A stretch of DNA of 64,000 bases from Diphasiastrum complanatum (GCA_029204225.1 MU832214.1:1-64000), one strand, 5' to 3'; shown: positions 44,597-56,363, numbered from the stretch's first letter. Notes: generated from the letters alone by a model not told the origin. Translations and numbers: made by a program.

Positions 44597-44731
44597 GCCC
44601 TGAAAAATGCGGTACCAGGGCGACACCATATATAATATTTAAAAAAAAAAATTCCTAAGAAAAAAATGCTTTAGGGTGCCCAAAAAAAGCCAAAGAAAAT
44701 GCAAAAAAGGGGGAAAGCACAAGGGGCAGGT

Positions 44732-44880
44732 ACAGCAACACATGGGCATTATGGGGGAGCAGACCATGGGGCCAATGGGAGAGCAGCACTGAGGGCAAGT
44801 ACAGTAGCACATGGGCATAATGGGGAAGCTAACCATGGTGCCAATGAGAGAGCAGCACATTGGGGTAGGTACAACAGCAC
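44732..44880 (+). repeat. 69/70-bp tandem repeat, two and a half units
   Basis: Units begin at 44732, 44801 and 44871 with ACAGTAGCACATGGGCATAA or close variants. Each continues TGGGG-AGC, ACCATGG-GCCAATG, GAGAGCAGCAC. They sit just upstream of the small gene candidate at 45087. Confidence 0.85.
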
Positions 44881-44954
44881 ATGGTGGGATCATCAGCAGC
44901 TGCACATGGGCAAACAACTTGTGGGGATAAATAAGCAATGTGAGTGCCATTGTG

Positions 44955-45075
44955 AGACACATTGTGAGAGGCCTTCTGAGAGGCATTTTCAGAGTCAGAG
45001 AGAGCCAATGAGAGGCTGTGAGAGCTTGTGAGAGCCTGTGAGAGCCTGTTCGAGAGCTTGTGTGCTGTGAGAGAA
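44955..45075 (+). repeat. Short TGAGAG-based tandem repeat
   Basis: Repeated TGTGAGAGCC or TGTGAGAGGC words of 10-11 bases (44961, 45017, 45028, 45039 and others). It precedes the ATG at 45087 by only a few bases, so it would lie in the 5' leader. Confidence 0.75.
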
Positions 45076-45086
45076 AGTCGCTCGAG

Positions 45087-45345
45087 ATGGCAGGGCGCAG
45101 ACCACCTGACGTGAGCGTTTGCCTTGCATCCGTTCGCATGCAATTTAGGCTTGTTCTGTGTTTTTTATAGTTTATTTCCATCGTGGTATATAGCTTGACG
45201 GGCTGCTTTGTGTGCAGACGACGAAGCTAACAGAAGAGGTCCGAAGGCAAAATGAAAGGCATGAGAAGCTTCGCGCAGAGCATGAAGAGAGGATGCGAGA
45301 GATTCAGCAGAGACACCCAGAGCTGCAGCCCCCTACCCCCCACTG
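45087..45345 (+). CDS. Small two-exon coiled-coil protein candidate
   Basis: Exon 1 at 45087-45110 (ATG; MAGRRPPD), donor GTGAGC, a 107-base intron, acceptor TTTGTGTGCAG, exon 2 from 45218. In phase 0 the frame continues TTKLTEEVRRQNERHEKLRA, EHEERMREIQQRHPELQ to a TGA at 45343-45345. The product, about 50 residues, is very charged and strongly coiled-coil-like. A one-base shift near 45340 would extend it through TDEGEETQRRGINYTAQ, a TAG, then MVRERVRIRRANQEVEQEIN to 45509, so the gene may be a frameshifted fragment of a longer one. No family recognised. It lies behind the plus hAT copy and may be part of that transposon or a gene fragment. Higher G+C than its surroundings. Confidence 0.4.
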
Positions 45346-45519
45346 ACGAGGGCGAGGAAACACAGCGGCGGGGAATTAACTACACTGCGCAGTAGCTGGC
45401 CATGGTCAGGGAAAGGGTGCGAATTCGTCGGGCTAACCAGGAGGTAGAGCAGGAGATTAATGCACCTGACCAAGCCGACGAGTCTGTGGGCTCTTCGGTG
45501 CCCAGTTAATGCCATCAAA

Positions 45520-46380
45520 AGACTTCCGTTTTCTGGATGTGAATTGGGCTAGTTGCCATCAACAACAACATATCTGCATAGTAAAAGCTTGTAGTACTAG
45601 ATAATTGGAATATTTTCTTGTACCCTTTGGTTTCTCATAAGCAATTCTCATATTAGAGGTTCCTACTGAATAAGACCTGTAATGCTTGTATGGTATAGAT
45701 GGGTGTTTGCAATTGATTTGCTGGTGATTTACTGGTGAAAAAAATGCTTGTTCAAGATTGTAAAATAGAAACTGCATCGAATTGAAATTAATTGAAACTA
45801 TGATTCACACACGCACATACAATATGAGATGAAATTGACAACAGTGAAGGCAGAAATTCAAGGCTTTTGGAGGTGAGTCAAGCCTTACTTTTTCACATTT
45901 CAAGGGGGTATTTAGCTAGCAAAGTTAAGGGTTTTTCTCATATTTCAAGAAGTACATCTTTGGAAACTCTTGGCTCGGGTAGAAACTTGCATTTGGTAGG
46001 GCATCTAATGAGCAAGGAAATGTTTCGGCAGGGGACAAGAAAGAAATAGGAGAAACAAGGGTAACGATGAACAAAAAGTGATGAAGATCAGCGATGCAGA
46101 AATTAGTGGTGAAGCAAACAGACTGGAGCTGGCTGCTGATCCGATTAACCTGCAGGAAGTGGTGAAAACCAGCTATTGAGCAAGGAGACAGCAAAGTATG
46201 AATATTCGCTACTGGATCAGCGATGAAGGGCTAGGAAGCGTGAAATCCAGCAATGACGTGCTAGGGCAAATCGGACAGTGCATGAAGAAAATTTATGCTA
46301 ATTGATTGGCAATGAAGGGCTAGGAGAGGAGCCTCGTATCTAAGAAGCACAGGGTGCTTTGGCCCCGGTTCACTATGAGC
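45520..46380. other. No gene seen
   Basis: Stops in all frames and no transposon motif. The open frames near 45870-46190 overlap on both strands without family resemblance. Confidence 0.5.
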
Positions 46381-46429
46381 TACATGTTTTTTTTTTTACT
46401 GGTTGCCTGGAGTGCCATGTCACCGGGCA

Positions 46430-46780
46430 GCCAGATTAATATCCCATAATCACTTCTGGGAATTCCCTAGTAAGCCGTATAAGTGGCAACTGGCCCCTCC
46501 TCTCTCATGAGAGTAGGTGCCCGGGAAAAAAGGCCGCCTGTGCCCGAGACCCGCCGGGGGTTGCCCGGGACGCGCCGTTACACCAGTGACTGGGATCCGG
46601 GGACACTGCCCGGGACACACGGACGGCTCGCCCGGGACACAGGAGCCCGGGTGCCCGTGTGCCCATGAAACACTGGTGCCTGGGAGATTTTTCCCAGGCA
46701 CTCGCCCATTCTGGCAGGGCCGGGCACGGCGCCAAATGGTGCCCACCCATTGGGCCGGGGCCACGTTTGTGGGTTGCGAT
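46430..46780. repeat. GC-rich short interspersed element candidate with CCCGGG cluster
   Basis: GCCCGGGA or GCCCGGGT occurs five times (about 46519, 46563, 46607, 46630, 46645). A perfect 10-bp hairpin GTGCCTGGGA/TCCCAGGCAC lies at 46676-46701. The block is far richer in G+C than its flanks and frames on both strands are proline/glycine-rich mirror products. It is probably a small non-coding repeat (MITE- or SINE-like), but no ends were found. Confidence 0.55.
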
Positions 46781-46799
46781 TCAGATTGCGATTCGTGAA

Positions 46800-48160
46800 T
46801 TGTCATGCAACTGTGGACCATAGATAATTAGAGACTTATGGACAATGTGATGTATGTTCATAGCTTGGAGCATTTCCTACAGAAGATGTTTTTAAAGGGG
46901 AGGGAGATCTAGGATCTTATGCCCTATTAAGATTTAAGGGTGCTCATGGAGCACCCACTCTTGGGCGTTGATGATGTAAGCATATGATATAGTCAGTGGT
47001 ATGCATGCAGCTGATGCAATGCAGGGGTCCAAGACTTTGTTGGTGGGCTACATAAACTTAAAGAGTGCTCGTCTTCCCTTCTATATTTGGGTACTATCCC
47101 AGGCTTACTTACATCAATACATTTTTCTCCCATAGTGTGAAGGATAGAAATGCAAAGCAAGCAAGACTGCGCCATTTTGGAATGATCAAAAATATCATTG
47201 AGCTTCATGCAGTTCTCACTGTTGATCATTGCCAAGTTGCAACTAGGTAGGTTTTACTGATTCTTATTTTTTATGTTGCATTTTGCCACCATTTATTGTC
47301 CTTGAGTTTAGTTCAGCTTCGAAGCAAGCTGAAGTGATGATATGCAAGGAATTTCTTCACTTCGGTGTAGAAAATGACCTGATCTTGGAGCCAATAGTCC
47401 AGCCATATATCAATGTAGATTCTCCTCAACTAATATACCAGACTTTAAGCTCTATTCTGTTTCAATTCCTAGTGCTTGCAAGGCTGCCCACTTAGCAGAT
47501 ACTTAGTGCTCGCTATCACTTTATAACACAATAGCCCTCAAGTATGTAACTCCTGCATGAAGCTTGCCATCCAATTTCAGTTTTAGCTGAGCTCCCATCA
47601 ATTTCTATGGCAGATCCAAAAACAAGCAATCTCCTTAGGCTCAGTACAAGCTCTACACTTCGTGTGGTGAAAATCTGAGAAGCCTTGGAGTGGAGGGTTG
47701 TTGAAGGAACGAGCAAGTTTTTATAGATTTAATCTTGAGGATAACTCACCATCTTGATATATCATGGTGGAGCTTTTATGTTGTGACAGTTGTGTTATAA
47801 ATATATTTTTGTTTGTCCATGCTGGCTCTTGTTCTGGTGATAACCATAATTCATAGCTCATCTATCGACGCTAGTCAGGGTTTGTGAGCAGGCCTGAGCT
47901 AACTTCCTAGAATTGCTCACATTCTACTTTTTTTGATGATTCTTTTCATTTTTCGGCTAGTGCAAAAATGTGTATCGGTCCATTTAATCAGTGGTTCTCC
48001 AAGCTCATCTTTTAACTTTATCTTGTAGCATGTTGGGTATTTTGAAAAGCTGCACAAGTTTATACAAACTAGAAAATATAAAAATGAATGAAAATGTAAA
48101 ACGTAAAAGTTTTCAAGTGAAGATTTGGAGTGATTTATTTAACTAGGGAGTATGCATGCT
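46800..48160. other. Upstream flank of the 48165 gene; no convincing exon
   Basis: Short open frames at 47065-47245 (HFGMIKNIIELHAVLTVDHC) and 47296-47490 (ICKEFLHFGVENDLILEPIV) could be exons, but none shows the dinucleotide-binding motif expected at the start of the next gene. Otherwise AT-rich. Confidence 0.35.
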
Positions 48161-48164
48161 GTAG

Positions 48165-49177
48165 AGCAGTTCTCATTGGTCGTGGACAGCCTGTCACGTT
48201 GAATGAATCTTCAGAAGCTAGCTATCCAATCATCGTGGCAACTCACGCTAGCAGTTTGAATGCTGTCCTTGAGCAGACTCCAAAGAAAAGATGGAAGGAT
48301 CTCATTTTTGTTCAAAATGGTATGCTGCAACCTTGGTTTGTTGAGCATGGTTTACAAGAGAATACTCAAGGGATCCTTTACATGTCAGCAGTTGCGAGGG
48401 ATACTACACAGGTTGATTTGGGTGTGGACATTGTGAATGGAGGAAGACCATCTCAATTCCTTGGCAGGTGAAGGCTGAGGCCATTTTAAGGTTCCTGCTG
48501 AAGAAGTGTTAGTCTTGCTTTGCATTTTTTGACCTCAAAGTTTTTGGTTAAGACTTACTGTGAGTTGTACCAAAATAATTGTGAAGTTAATGTTGATGCT
48601 GTTTTTTGTTTACAATTCAGTCGATGATCTGTGGCACAGGTGGGCACCTCTTGTAGCAAAGATTATGTGTGATGCAGGCCTGCAGTGTTCTGTCGTGAGG
48701 CATGAGATCTATTTGGAGTCTCTTGTGGAAAAGCTACTTTGGAGTTCTATTTTCTGGCTTCTCAGTGCATCACTTGGCAGTATATCAGTAGGAAAAATTG
48801 CTAAAAACTATACACAGCATGTTCATGAGCTGGTTACTGAGTTAATGCCACTTGCACAATCCTACATTGAATCAATAAAAATTAAAGAACCTTTTGTCAA
48901 AAGACTCTGTAATAATGGATGTACTGGTGAGGATGATCAAATAGAACATTCTCAGAGAATCAAATTAATGCACTCACACAGTGCAGATTCGGTGACGGAT
49001 GTTAAACACATGGTTGACTGGCTTTGTGCCTACTCAGTTGTAATCGACAGTGCAGTGCCAAGTATGCAAATGGCTGCTTCTGAGTTTGATTGGCGTAATG
49101 GATGGTTCCTGATACAAAAGATAACTCCTCAACATATGATGTGGTTAAAGCGGGCTGGATTTTGCGAAGACTTATGA
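48165..49177 (+). CDS. Ketopantoate reductase-like (6PGDH-like) plant protein, C-terminal two exons
   Basis: Exon A 48165-48467 (acceptor GCTGTAG, donor G|GTGAAG) and exon B 48640-49177 (acceptor GGCACAG, TGA stop), joined in frame across a 172-base intron; both are fully open. Residues read AVLIGRGQPVTLNESSEASY, KDLIFVQNGMLQPWFVEHGL, RWAPLVAKIMCDAGLQCSVV, LESLVEKLLWSSIFWLLSA, VDWLCAYSVVIDSAVPSMQM and EFDWRNGWFLIQ. The F-V-Q-N-G-M strand and the E-K-L-x-W-S/I helix follow the ketopantoate reductase fold, and W-R-N-G-W-F is typical of a conserved uncharacterised plant (likely plastid) protein, as I recall of the Arabidopsis At1g16080 type. The N-terminal Rossmann exon with G-x-G-x-x-G is not visible upstream, so either a long intron separates it or this is a truncated copy. 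No stops, so loss of function is not proven. Confidence 0.72.
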
Positions 49178-49189
49178 CTTGAATCAATG

Positions 49190-49735
49190 CTCAAAATTTA
49201 TGTTTCTCATTTGACATTGTTAAAAATAGACATGACACTTTAAGTCTTTTACTGTATTGTCCAACATGGCTTCTGTTCCTGGAAAACGATTTAAACTCCC
49301 GACCAAAATACAGGATTATCAAAGGTAGTGGTTGTGCTGTTTTGATCACCTAGCAGGTCCTTTTGATGCACTCAGCGAACATGGAGTACCTTCTATGGAT
49401 AATCTATGAGAACTTATACAGCAAAAAATGCTAGCATTTATTGTTGTCAAAAGACCCTGTAGTGGCCTCTGCTCTTGTTAGAAAACACACAAAAATATGC
49501 AACACGTCCTCATGTGCGTGTGAGGATGTATTAGGCTTCAATCACGATTGATGTTTCTTGTGGCCAAATGTTGGAAACTGTTGAAAAGGGGCCTTCTGCT
49601 GGATTATTGAAAGCTGTAGAAATGACCTCCTTGTGTGGTTTGTTGAGTGAAAAATTGAAATGCCATTGCCAAGCATTGTAAACAATGTATAGAAATGTAC
49701 TCTTGTCCGGGATCATTAGTATGTCATAGTGTCTT
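49190..49735. other. Gene 3' flank; no gene seen
   Basis: Follows the TGA at 49177. Non-coding, with no obvious polyadenylation signal I can single out. It borders the copia gag scrap at 49740. Confidence 0.45.
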
Positions 49736-49739
49736 CGTG

Positions 49740-50530
49740 ATAATTACAAAAACCCTTCAAGTTGGAAGCGAGAATCCACCCTCTTGCAAGTCTTCAACAC
49801 TTGGCAAAGTCTTTTGAATGACAAAGCTTTGTGTAAGGTTAGCATGATCATCCAACAAGCCATTAAGCATACCTTGAACAAGTTCTACATCCTTAATGCT
49901 TTTATCTATGCATGCTAAATCATCATTCAAGGCTTTGACTCTTAACATAAAAATGTGAGCACTTTCCCCTATGGATACCCTTTGTTATGATGTAGATTAG
50001 CCGAGAAGTCGATGAAGTCGACTTCGAGTAATTCGGCCGTGATTCTTGCAGGTATCAGATGAGCAGACATAGAACCAGTAGGTTGCATCAGACCCTAGAT
50101 CAACGATCAATAAACGTGCAAGATAAATCTTGAAATAGCAACTTTGGAAGATTTGCCTTCTTAGGGTCAATACCCTAGAATTGGACTTGGACTCATGAAC
50201 TTTCTTCAATGCATTTCATGCATCACTTGAAGAATTGCACTTATGAACTTCTTTGAGAAATTTAACGGTAATATTCATCTTCATTATGTGGAGAGCTCTC
50301 TTAGCCCTTTTGTCATACATCACTTGCTCTTGAAGCGCCAAAGGTCTTTCTTCCAGACCTGCAACAACGTCGATTGGTTCATTCAACTCACCTACGGATT
50401 CCATCCTTACTTTCCAAGTTGCATTATTTGTAGAATTGAGCCTATTGGCATCCGGCATGATACCACTATTTGTAGTCATGTTGCAAATAATTATTGCTCT
50501 TCTTTCAACCTTTTCTAATGCACTAAGCAC
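49740..50530 (-). pseudogene. copia gag fragment, minus strand
   Basis: Right to left: NRLNSTNNATWKVRMESVG (the copia gag N-terminal L-N-x-x-N-Y-x-x-W-K motif), KRALHIMKMNITVKFLKEV, then after stops LRVKALNDDLACIDKSIKD, VELVQGMLNGLLDDHANLT and VEDLQEGGFSLPT (UBN2-type gag). Frames break between 50210 and 49950. No protease, integrase or RT follows to the left. A primer site lies to the right at 50936. Confidence 0.78.
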
Positions 50531-50935
50531 TCACACTCCTCTCAACAAATGAAGGGTTCTTTCTCAAGCAATTCTCGGCTTTTACTCCAAGATTTGTCTT
50601 GCAACTTCAACATCCATGAGGTCGCTCTATAGTTGTCATTCTAATCCAACTGACAACAGTTGATTTGGTGAAGATATCTATTGTAAACAGCCACAATTTG
50701 TGAGGAAAATCTTGAAACATCATGAAATCTGAGAAGTTCACATTTTTTCTTGCTAGTACCAAATTTGTTTCTATAAATTGCTATGGCTATCACTCTGCTC
50801 CTAACAACTCTCATCAAATCCCGTTATGCTTGATGTTTTAATGCTCCAATAGTGCCAAATCTCCATCGTAACCTATGAATTATCAGATAACTCAATTTTT
50901 AGAATTCTTCTCAACGGTTGAAAGTGTTCCTACTA

Positions 50936-50948
50936 GGCTCTGATACCA
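50936..50948 (-). promoter_or_regulatory. Retrotransposon primer binding site (tRNA-Met type)
   Basis: The minus strand reads TGGTATCAGAGCC, an exact match to the common plant primer site. It lies upstream of the minus-strand gag at 50530, so the LTR would begin at about 50949. Confidence 0.8.
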
Positions 50949-52286
50949 AGTTAAAATCCTAGCAAACAACGTCACAGATTTGCACATCACCTCAAGCACC
51001 AATATTGACTTTAAAAGAACCAAAGAGTTATGCACACACATTGTATTTTTTTTTTCTCTCTAGAAAGGCTATATACACAATTCACTTTTTGGTGGTTGCC
51101 TAGTCATGTGTACAATTGGCCCTAGTCTCATGATTGGACTTGAAACAAAGTAGCACAATAGTTCTACTTTTATTCTAATTTTATGGTGCTATTTGGGGCC
51201 CGTGTGAGAAGCCCTTCTTATGCATGGACACGTGTTGAACTATATCATGTCATGAAAGATTTGCAAATGTATTGTTGATTTATCTGGTAACTAGTCATTT
51301 CATGTATCATGGACTATATGTAGATGCATTTTGTCTTTATGATCATGAAGCTTGAGGTCATAGTCAAGCATTGAATTTGTACCATATTAATTGTAACATC
51401 ATGAGAAATGGAGAATTTGGGACTTGCAACTTTCATATAAATCCATTCATTATAACCAATCGTCATAAATGGGATGGTTCATTAACATGAGTAGTGAGAT
51501 TGGCTAATGTGTATACTAGAAGCTAAACCAACCCAAAAATATTATTTTGTAAATTAAGTTGTTAAGTATCTTGGTGAGTCAGTGCTCAAGTCAAGAGTCA
51601 AGCACTACTTTGAATGGGTCTTTGTAGGGCTATGAGCCTAGGTTGTGCATCACTTATGTATAGAAAAATTTGTATCTAGTTAGAAACTCTAGTTTTCAAG
51701 AGGGCCTACTTAAGGAAAAATAGGCTATATGATTGTTGAGAGATCTTGCTTTGAGAGATTGCTGATTGATATGAATCATGGTTCTAAAAACTAGAATGAT
51801 GCCAGAAGTTTTGCCAATATGCCCACATTTGATGGACTAAACACAAGAACATGTGCTTACACATCAACATTGTTTGGGGGAAGGAAGCCCAAACCTCAAC
51901 CAAGATCCGACTTTCTGACAAGCTTGAATGCGAAAATTGCTTGTCCCCCAAGAAGAAAGAATTGATATGATTATACTCATCATGACTATTCTTATGGTTT
52001 TGATTGATTTAATTTTGCTAGTTTGCTAATATCATTCAATTGGTTAGTTGAGTGTCATTATAGGCATCTATGACAACTATGATGAATGTGAAATTTTAGG
52101 CATCTATGATTGCCATAAATTCATTGCTCTGATTTTCGACATAAATTAGTTAGAGATTAAACAAACTAAAGTGGTAATTAAAGCAGAACAAGTAACATAA
52201 ACATTAATACTAAACTTAACTCACACAAAAAATAAATAAATTTGTATATTGAGCTACATGGGTACATCAATGAGAGAATTCTAACA
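50949..52286 (-). mobile_element. Possible LTR region of the minus copia (ends tentative)
   Basis: The inner edge at 50949 (AGTTAAAATCC) has lost the usual TG. A possible outer end is ATTCTAACA ending at 52286 (TGTTAGAATT on the minus strand). That would be 1.3 kb, long for copia, so either the true end is nearer or other DNA is inserted. No gene is seen in the interval. Confidence 0.3.
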
Positions 52287-52396
52287 CTATGGTGGTTGAA
52301 TAATTTTGACAATAATTAGGCATTGTGTGCTATGATCATATTTTGCTTTGTCTTAAAGACAACTAATCTATAGGTCAATACCTCTTACATCTACCC

Positions 52397-52553
<157 letters not shown>

Positions 52554-52929
52554 AAACACAATTGAAATTAGAGAGTTTATCACATAAGCTAATCTTTTAA
52601 AGTAAGTTACACTAAACTAGGTGTTTAAAAATTTAGGCCAATCTAAGAGCAGTTTTTGCATTTTTTAACTGTGAAACAATCTTGTTCATTTTTGTAGTCG
52701 ATGTCATGCTTAGGATCAAAATAAAATCGTGACTTGGATCAAAATACACTCAGGGTCGAAATGGATTCAATTGTAAGGGTTATATTTCAAACTAGAGTGA
52801 GTAAAAGCTTGAGTAATATTGTAGACTATTTAAGTCATTCTTGTGAAAGAATGACTATATACAGATGAATAGAAGTCCTAAGAACATCAAATTGGTGAGT
52901 AGGAGTAAGATTAACTCCATCACTCCCTC

Positions 52930-53095
52930 TTAAGCTTACTACTAGGAACCTGAATTAAAAATTTACCATATATACTAAGGTAATATGCTTCTCCTTAGAT
53001 AAGGGTTTTGTCAACAGATCAACCAGTATTTTGTTGGTGTGTCAATAAATCATTTCAACCTCTTTATCTTGCACTTTATCTTTAGAAAGTAACAT
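52930..53095 (-). pseudogene. copia RNase H C-terminal tail, minus strand
   Basis: The minus strand reads VQDKEVEMIY, then TNKILVDLLTKPLSKEKHI, the conserved T-K-P-L end of copia Pol, then a stop near 52930. The purine-rich AAGAGGGAGTGATGGAGT (52921-52904) downstream is a plausible polypurine tract. The upstream part of RNase H is replaced at about 53097 by an unrelated ORF. Same family as the tail at 36140. Confidence 0.72.
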
Positions 53096-53097
53096 TG

Positions 53098-54860
53098 ATC
53101 CAACTTTAGAATGATCTCCATCCTAAGTATAGACCTCCTTTCTAATGTTCTAAAGTAGTTTCCATAATTGATATAGAGAATAGTGTCCACTTTGGATGCT
53201 TCACTATTTCTTACATCAATTTTACGTGTCAAGATGTGACTAGAACATGAAGAACCAAATAGAATGTGAATGAAATGATTCCTCCATGCTTCAAACTTTG
53301 AACTCTCTAGAAAATAACAGCAACCAAACAATAAATGTGAGTGATGACCACTTGCTTTCTTGTCTCCTCCAATTTTGTCCTTTCTTGATGTGTCTCTACC
53401 ATAAAACTTCATGAATGAGCCTCCATTGCCATCTTGCCACAAGATATCATCAACACTTGATGACTTGGCCATGAATGAGTGACATAATGAACCTCCATTA
53501 GCTTCATTTCCATCAGCAAAACCAGCAAAGAATACTAGTACAACTCCAACATCAAAATGATGCAAACCAATGTAGCTAGTTTTACCATATATTGACAATT
53601 TGCACACATCCACATGAAATTGCTCAAACATGAGATAGAAGAAGTAAAGTAAACTTGAACAACACTTCCTTGCTGCTCCTTTGACCTTACTTGAGTATGA
53701 AGACTCCTGCAAAAACAGATTCAGAATGTCTTTGCCAGATTACCCTCCTTTGATGCTCTTGACTAGCTCCAAATTGTGACTTTCCCTTTTGTGTTGTTGA
53801 AGCCCTTTGAGATCAACCTCTTGATCTTCCACTTGACCATCAAAGCCATTGACTAAGACCTCTTTTCCAGATCCATTATTTTATTTTACAGCATGAGAAC
53901 CAATATCCACTTGCGTAGCATCATCTACACAAGAAGATTCTCCAAAACATGTGAGTAAAGCAAAGTGTGTCACTTTCACTTGCTTACCTTTCTCTTGATC
54001 ATCAAAGATATCAAAGATATGAATATCTTCAGACTTGAACCTCTGGAAATACTCCCTCTCAAACATATGATCTTGATCCAACAAGATCTCATCAATGCTT
54101 GATCTCAGTCTTTCACAAAGGTTAGTGAAAACAATGCCACCATCATAAATCAAAAGATAGATTCCAAACTTTCCATCCAACATGAAGTAGAGTAGGTGAG
54201 GATGAGTATCAAACCTGATAAATCCAGCCCTCTTGAGTCCATAACAAACCTCAATAAGCTCATCAATAATATCTCTGTTGCCTTGAAAAAATTGCCTTTC
54301 GATTTGCTCCATGTAGTCTTCTCCAACCAATCTTTTGTCATCTTGATCATGAGTGATCAACTCACAATCATAGAATCCTTTGAGTTGATTAAGAGATGTG
54401 AGATCCAAAACCAATCTTCCATTGCTCTTTCCTTCATAATACTCCCTCTTAATGATTGCATCATAAGAAGTAGAAACCTCGAAAACATTAGAAGCCATGA
54501 AAAAATCATTAGTAACTTCAACATAAGGATGACTGAAGTACTCTCTTTTTTCAAACAAGTACTTCTACTGAATGTTTTAGGTAATGACTCATATGATAAT
54601 GATTCTTCCTCACTATCATTCAAAATGACATCATTCAAAGTACATCCTACTTTGAAATCTTCACATACTTCTCTTCTTCTTGACTTGTGACTATTTCCCT
54701 CACCAAAGTCTCATGATAAAACCATTTGATCTACTCTCTTTATGAAGACATGTGACTCCACTTGCTGCAAAAATGACTTTCTTGGACTCATCACAAAAGA
54801 ATGTAGAAGAACCATCTCCTTCATGAATGCACCTGATGTAGGTTGATTGTTAGAAGAAAT
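53098..54860 (-). pseudogene. Unknown long ORF fused to a copia tail
   Basis: The minus strand is almost continuously coding over about 580 codons, with a frameshift near 54560 and another near 54740 and stops at 53881-53883 and 53740-53742. Residues include IHEGDGSSTFFCDESKKVIF, SYESLPKTFSRSTCLKKEST, FEKREYFSHPYVEVTNDFFM, SIDEILLDQDHMFEREYFQR, NNGSGKEVLVNGFDGQVEDQ, KVKGAARKCCSSLLYFFYLM, KTSYIGLHHFDVGVVLVFFA and SSSVDDILWQDGNGGSFMKF. The K/E-R-E-Y-F/Y word occurs three times. I recognise no domain. It ends exactly where copia RNase H begins, so it is either an extra gene carried by a copia element or a captured host gene. Confidence 0.5.
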
Positions 54861-55320
54861 CTTGTTAATAAGAGTTAGATGGTTGGAAAGCTTATGATGT
54901 GGAGTTATTCACTTCAAAGATTTCCCAGATATGTTATTTACTCAGGAGAAATAGAGCTCTTTTGTAGCTGAGTTGCAAGATTCTCAGTGAGTTATGTGAG
55001 TAACATATGCAGATTGTGGATATCTGTCAACTTATAGCCTATGTTTATGTATAGGAACATAGTTGTATAAGTTGCTCATGTACATCTTAATCTTGTGGAT
55101 CTACTATGTATTTCCTATGTACTGAGTTTATATCGTATACTTAAACTAGTCAGAGTGCATAGACATATGAACAAGTAATGCGAGGAACAGTTACTTGTAG
55201 GTTAATGTCTCTTTCTGTAGAAAGGATAATTCATTAACTTATTTCTGGTTTGGAAGAAGATCCAAATGTGGTGTTATACATGTATAATTGAGATCTGCAC
55301 CTAGACATTTAAGAGTTCTG
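54861..55320. other. No gene seen; may hold the lost 5' part of the next copia
   Basis: AT-rich and non-coding. The gag that follows lacks its N-terminal region, so this may be the remains of the LTR and leader, but I found no matching repeat at the 3' side of the element. Confidence 0.35.
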
Positions 55321-55343
55321 AATCATTTACAATTGTAAGGAAG

Positions 55344-55830
55344 ATGAAGGATCTATTTCTTTCCCTACACAATTCTGGAGCAGAAAATACAGTGTCAGCA
55401 GAGAAGCAGCTCACTTATCTGTTGAGAGCCTTACCTAGATCTTTCCAGACAACCAAAACCCTACTTGCAAAAGATCCTACAATGACCCTCGAAAAGGCAA
55501 TTGTCGAGATTCGAGAGGAAGTCGAGGCTAGAGAGCACCTTGATCACAAGGACGCTTCTGACCAAGCCCTCTACAGCAACAAAGAAAAGAAAAAGAAAAA
55601 AAATCAAGCCTAAGTGGGAGTCGAATCAAAGACAGGATCGTGATCAGCAAGCAGAGGAAAACAGTTAAGACAAGTGGAAGAACAAAGAGAGGTCGAAACA
55701 ACAAAGTGGAGAGAAGAAAACCTGCGTGAGTTGTAGACGCGAAGGACACACGTCGATTCGTGTTGGCTCAATCCAAAAATTGAGTGTATCCACTACCACA
55801 AGATGGGTCATGTAGCCATGGACTGTCGTC
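55344..55830 (+). pseudogene. copia gag C-terminal part with two altered zinc knuckles
   Basis: AEKQLTYLLRALPRSFQTTK and KAIVEIREEVEAREHLDHKD are typical of copia gag. After a stop at 55611 and a shift, the first knuckle reads CVSCRREGHTSIRV (last Cys changed to Val) and the second CIHYHKMGHVAMDC (second Cys changed to Tyr), so each C-x2-C-x4-H-x4-C has lost one ligand. Confidence 0.8.
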
Positions 55831-55899
55831 TGAACCCAAGAAACAAATCAGCACAAAGCAGACAAGAGAACAGTAATAGTTCATCCTATGTCAAGGAGC

Positions 55900-56050
55900 C
55901 AGAGAGCTCAAAAATGGGCGAAGAGAGATCGAACATAAATTGTTCGACTGCCTACATTTGTGCAGACGTATGTGCAATGTCTACACCTGACACACAGGAG
56001 GTGATTCTAGACTCAGGAGCTACCTCACACTTCGTGACATCAAGATAAAT
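55900..56050 (+). pseudogene. copia aspartic protease
   Basis: EVILDSGATSHFVTS (56001-56045) is the canonical copia D-S-G-A protease site, with the Asp codon at 56010-56012. A TAA follows at 56046. The C-terminal part continues in the next frame with VLGDGSKHQVNGIGSLWLNT and LEDVLFVPTLQQDLLLVTRI. Confidence 0.85.
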
Positions 56051-56363
56051 TATGTCTGAATTTCAAAGTGCTGATCCATCAAGATTCATTGTTCTTGGAG
56101 ATGGATCCAAACATCAAGTGAACGGTATTGGTTCTCTATGGCTCAACACGAATGGCAGAGACAGATGACTCGAAGACGTTCTATTCGTGCCTACACTGCA
56201 ACAAGACTTGCTATTAGTGACAAGAATAGCTGATGCAGAGATGCGTGTGACATTTTTTGATGAAGCATGAAACGTTGTTGATGCTAATACCAGTACCCTG
56301 ATCACTCAAGACAGAAGAAAAGGCAATCTATAGCACCTGAAGGTATGCCTGTCTGCAAATCAA

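Noticed and set aside
44639-45181. Minus-strand 180-residue frame with repeated CTCPQCCSPIGPM-like words
   Set aside because: It is the complement of the 69/70-bp and TGAGAG tandem repeats. A better gene model lies on the plus strand.
46450-46821. Pro/Gly-rich frames of 61-123 residues on both strands
   Set aside because: Composition effect of the CCCGGG-rich block; no conserved motif and both strands are equally open.
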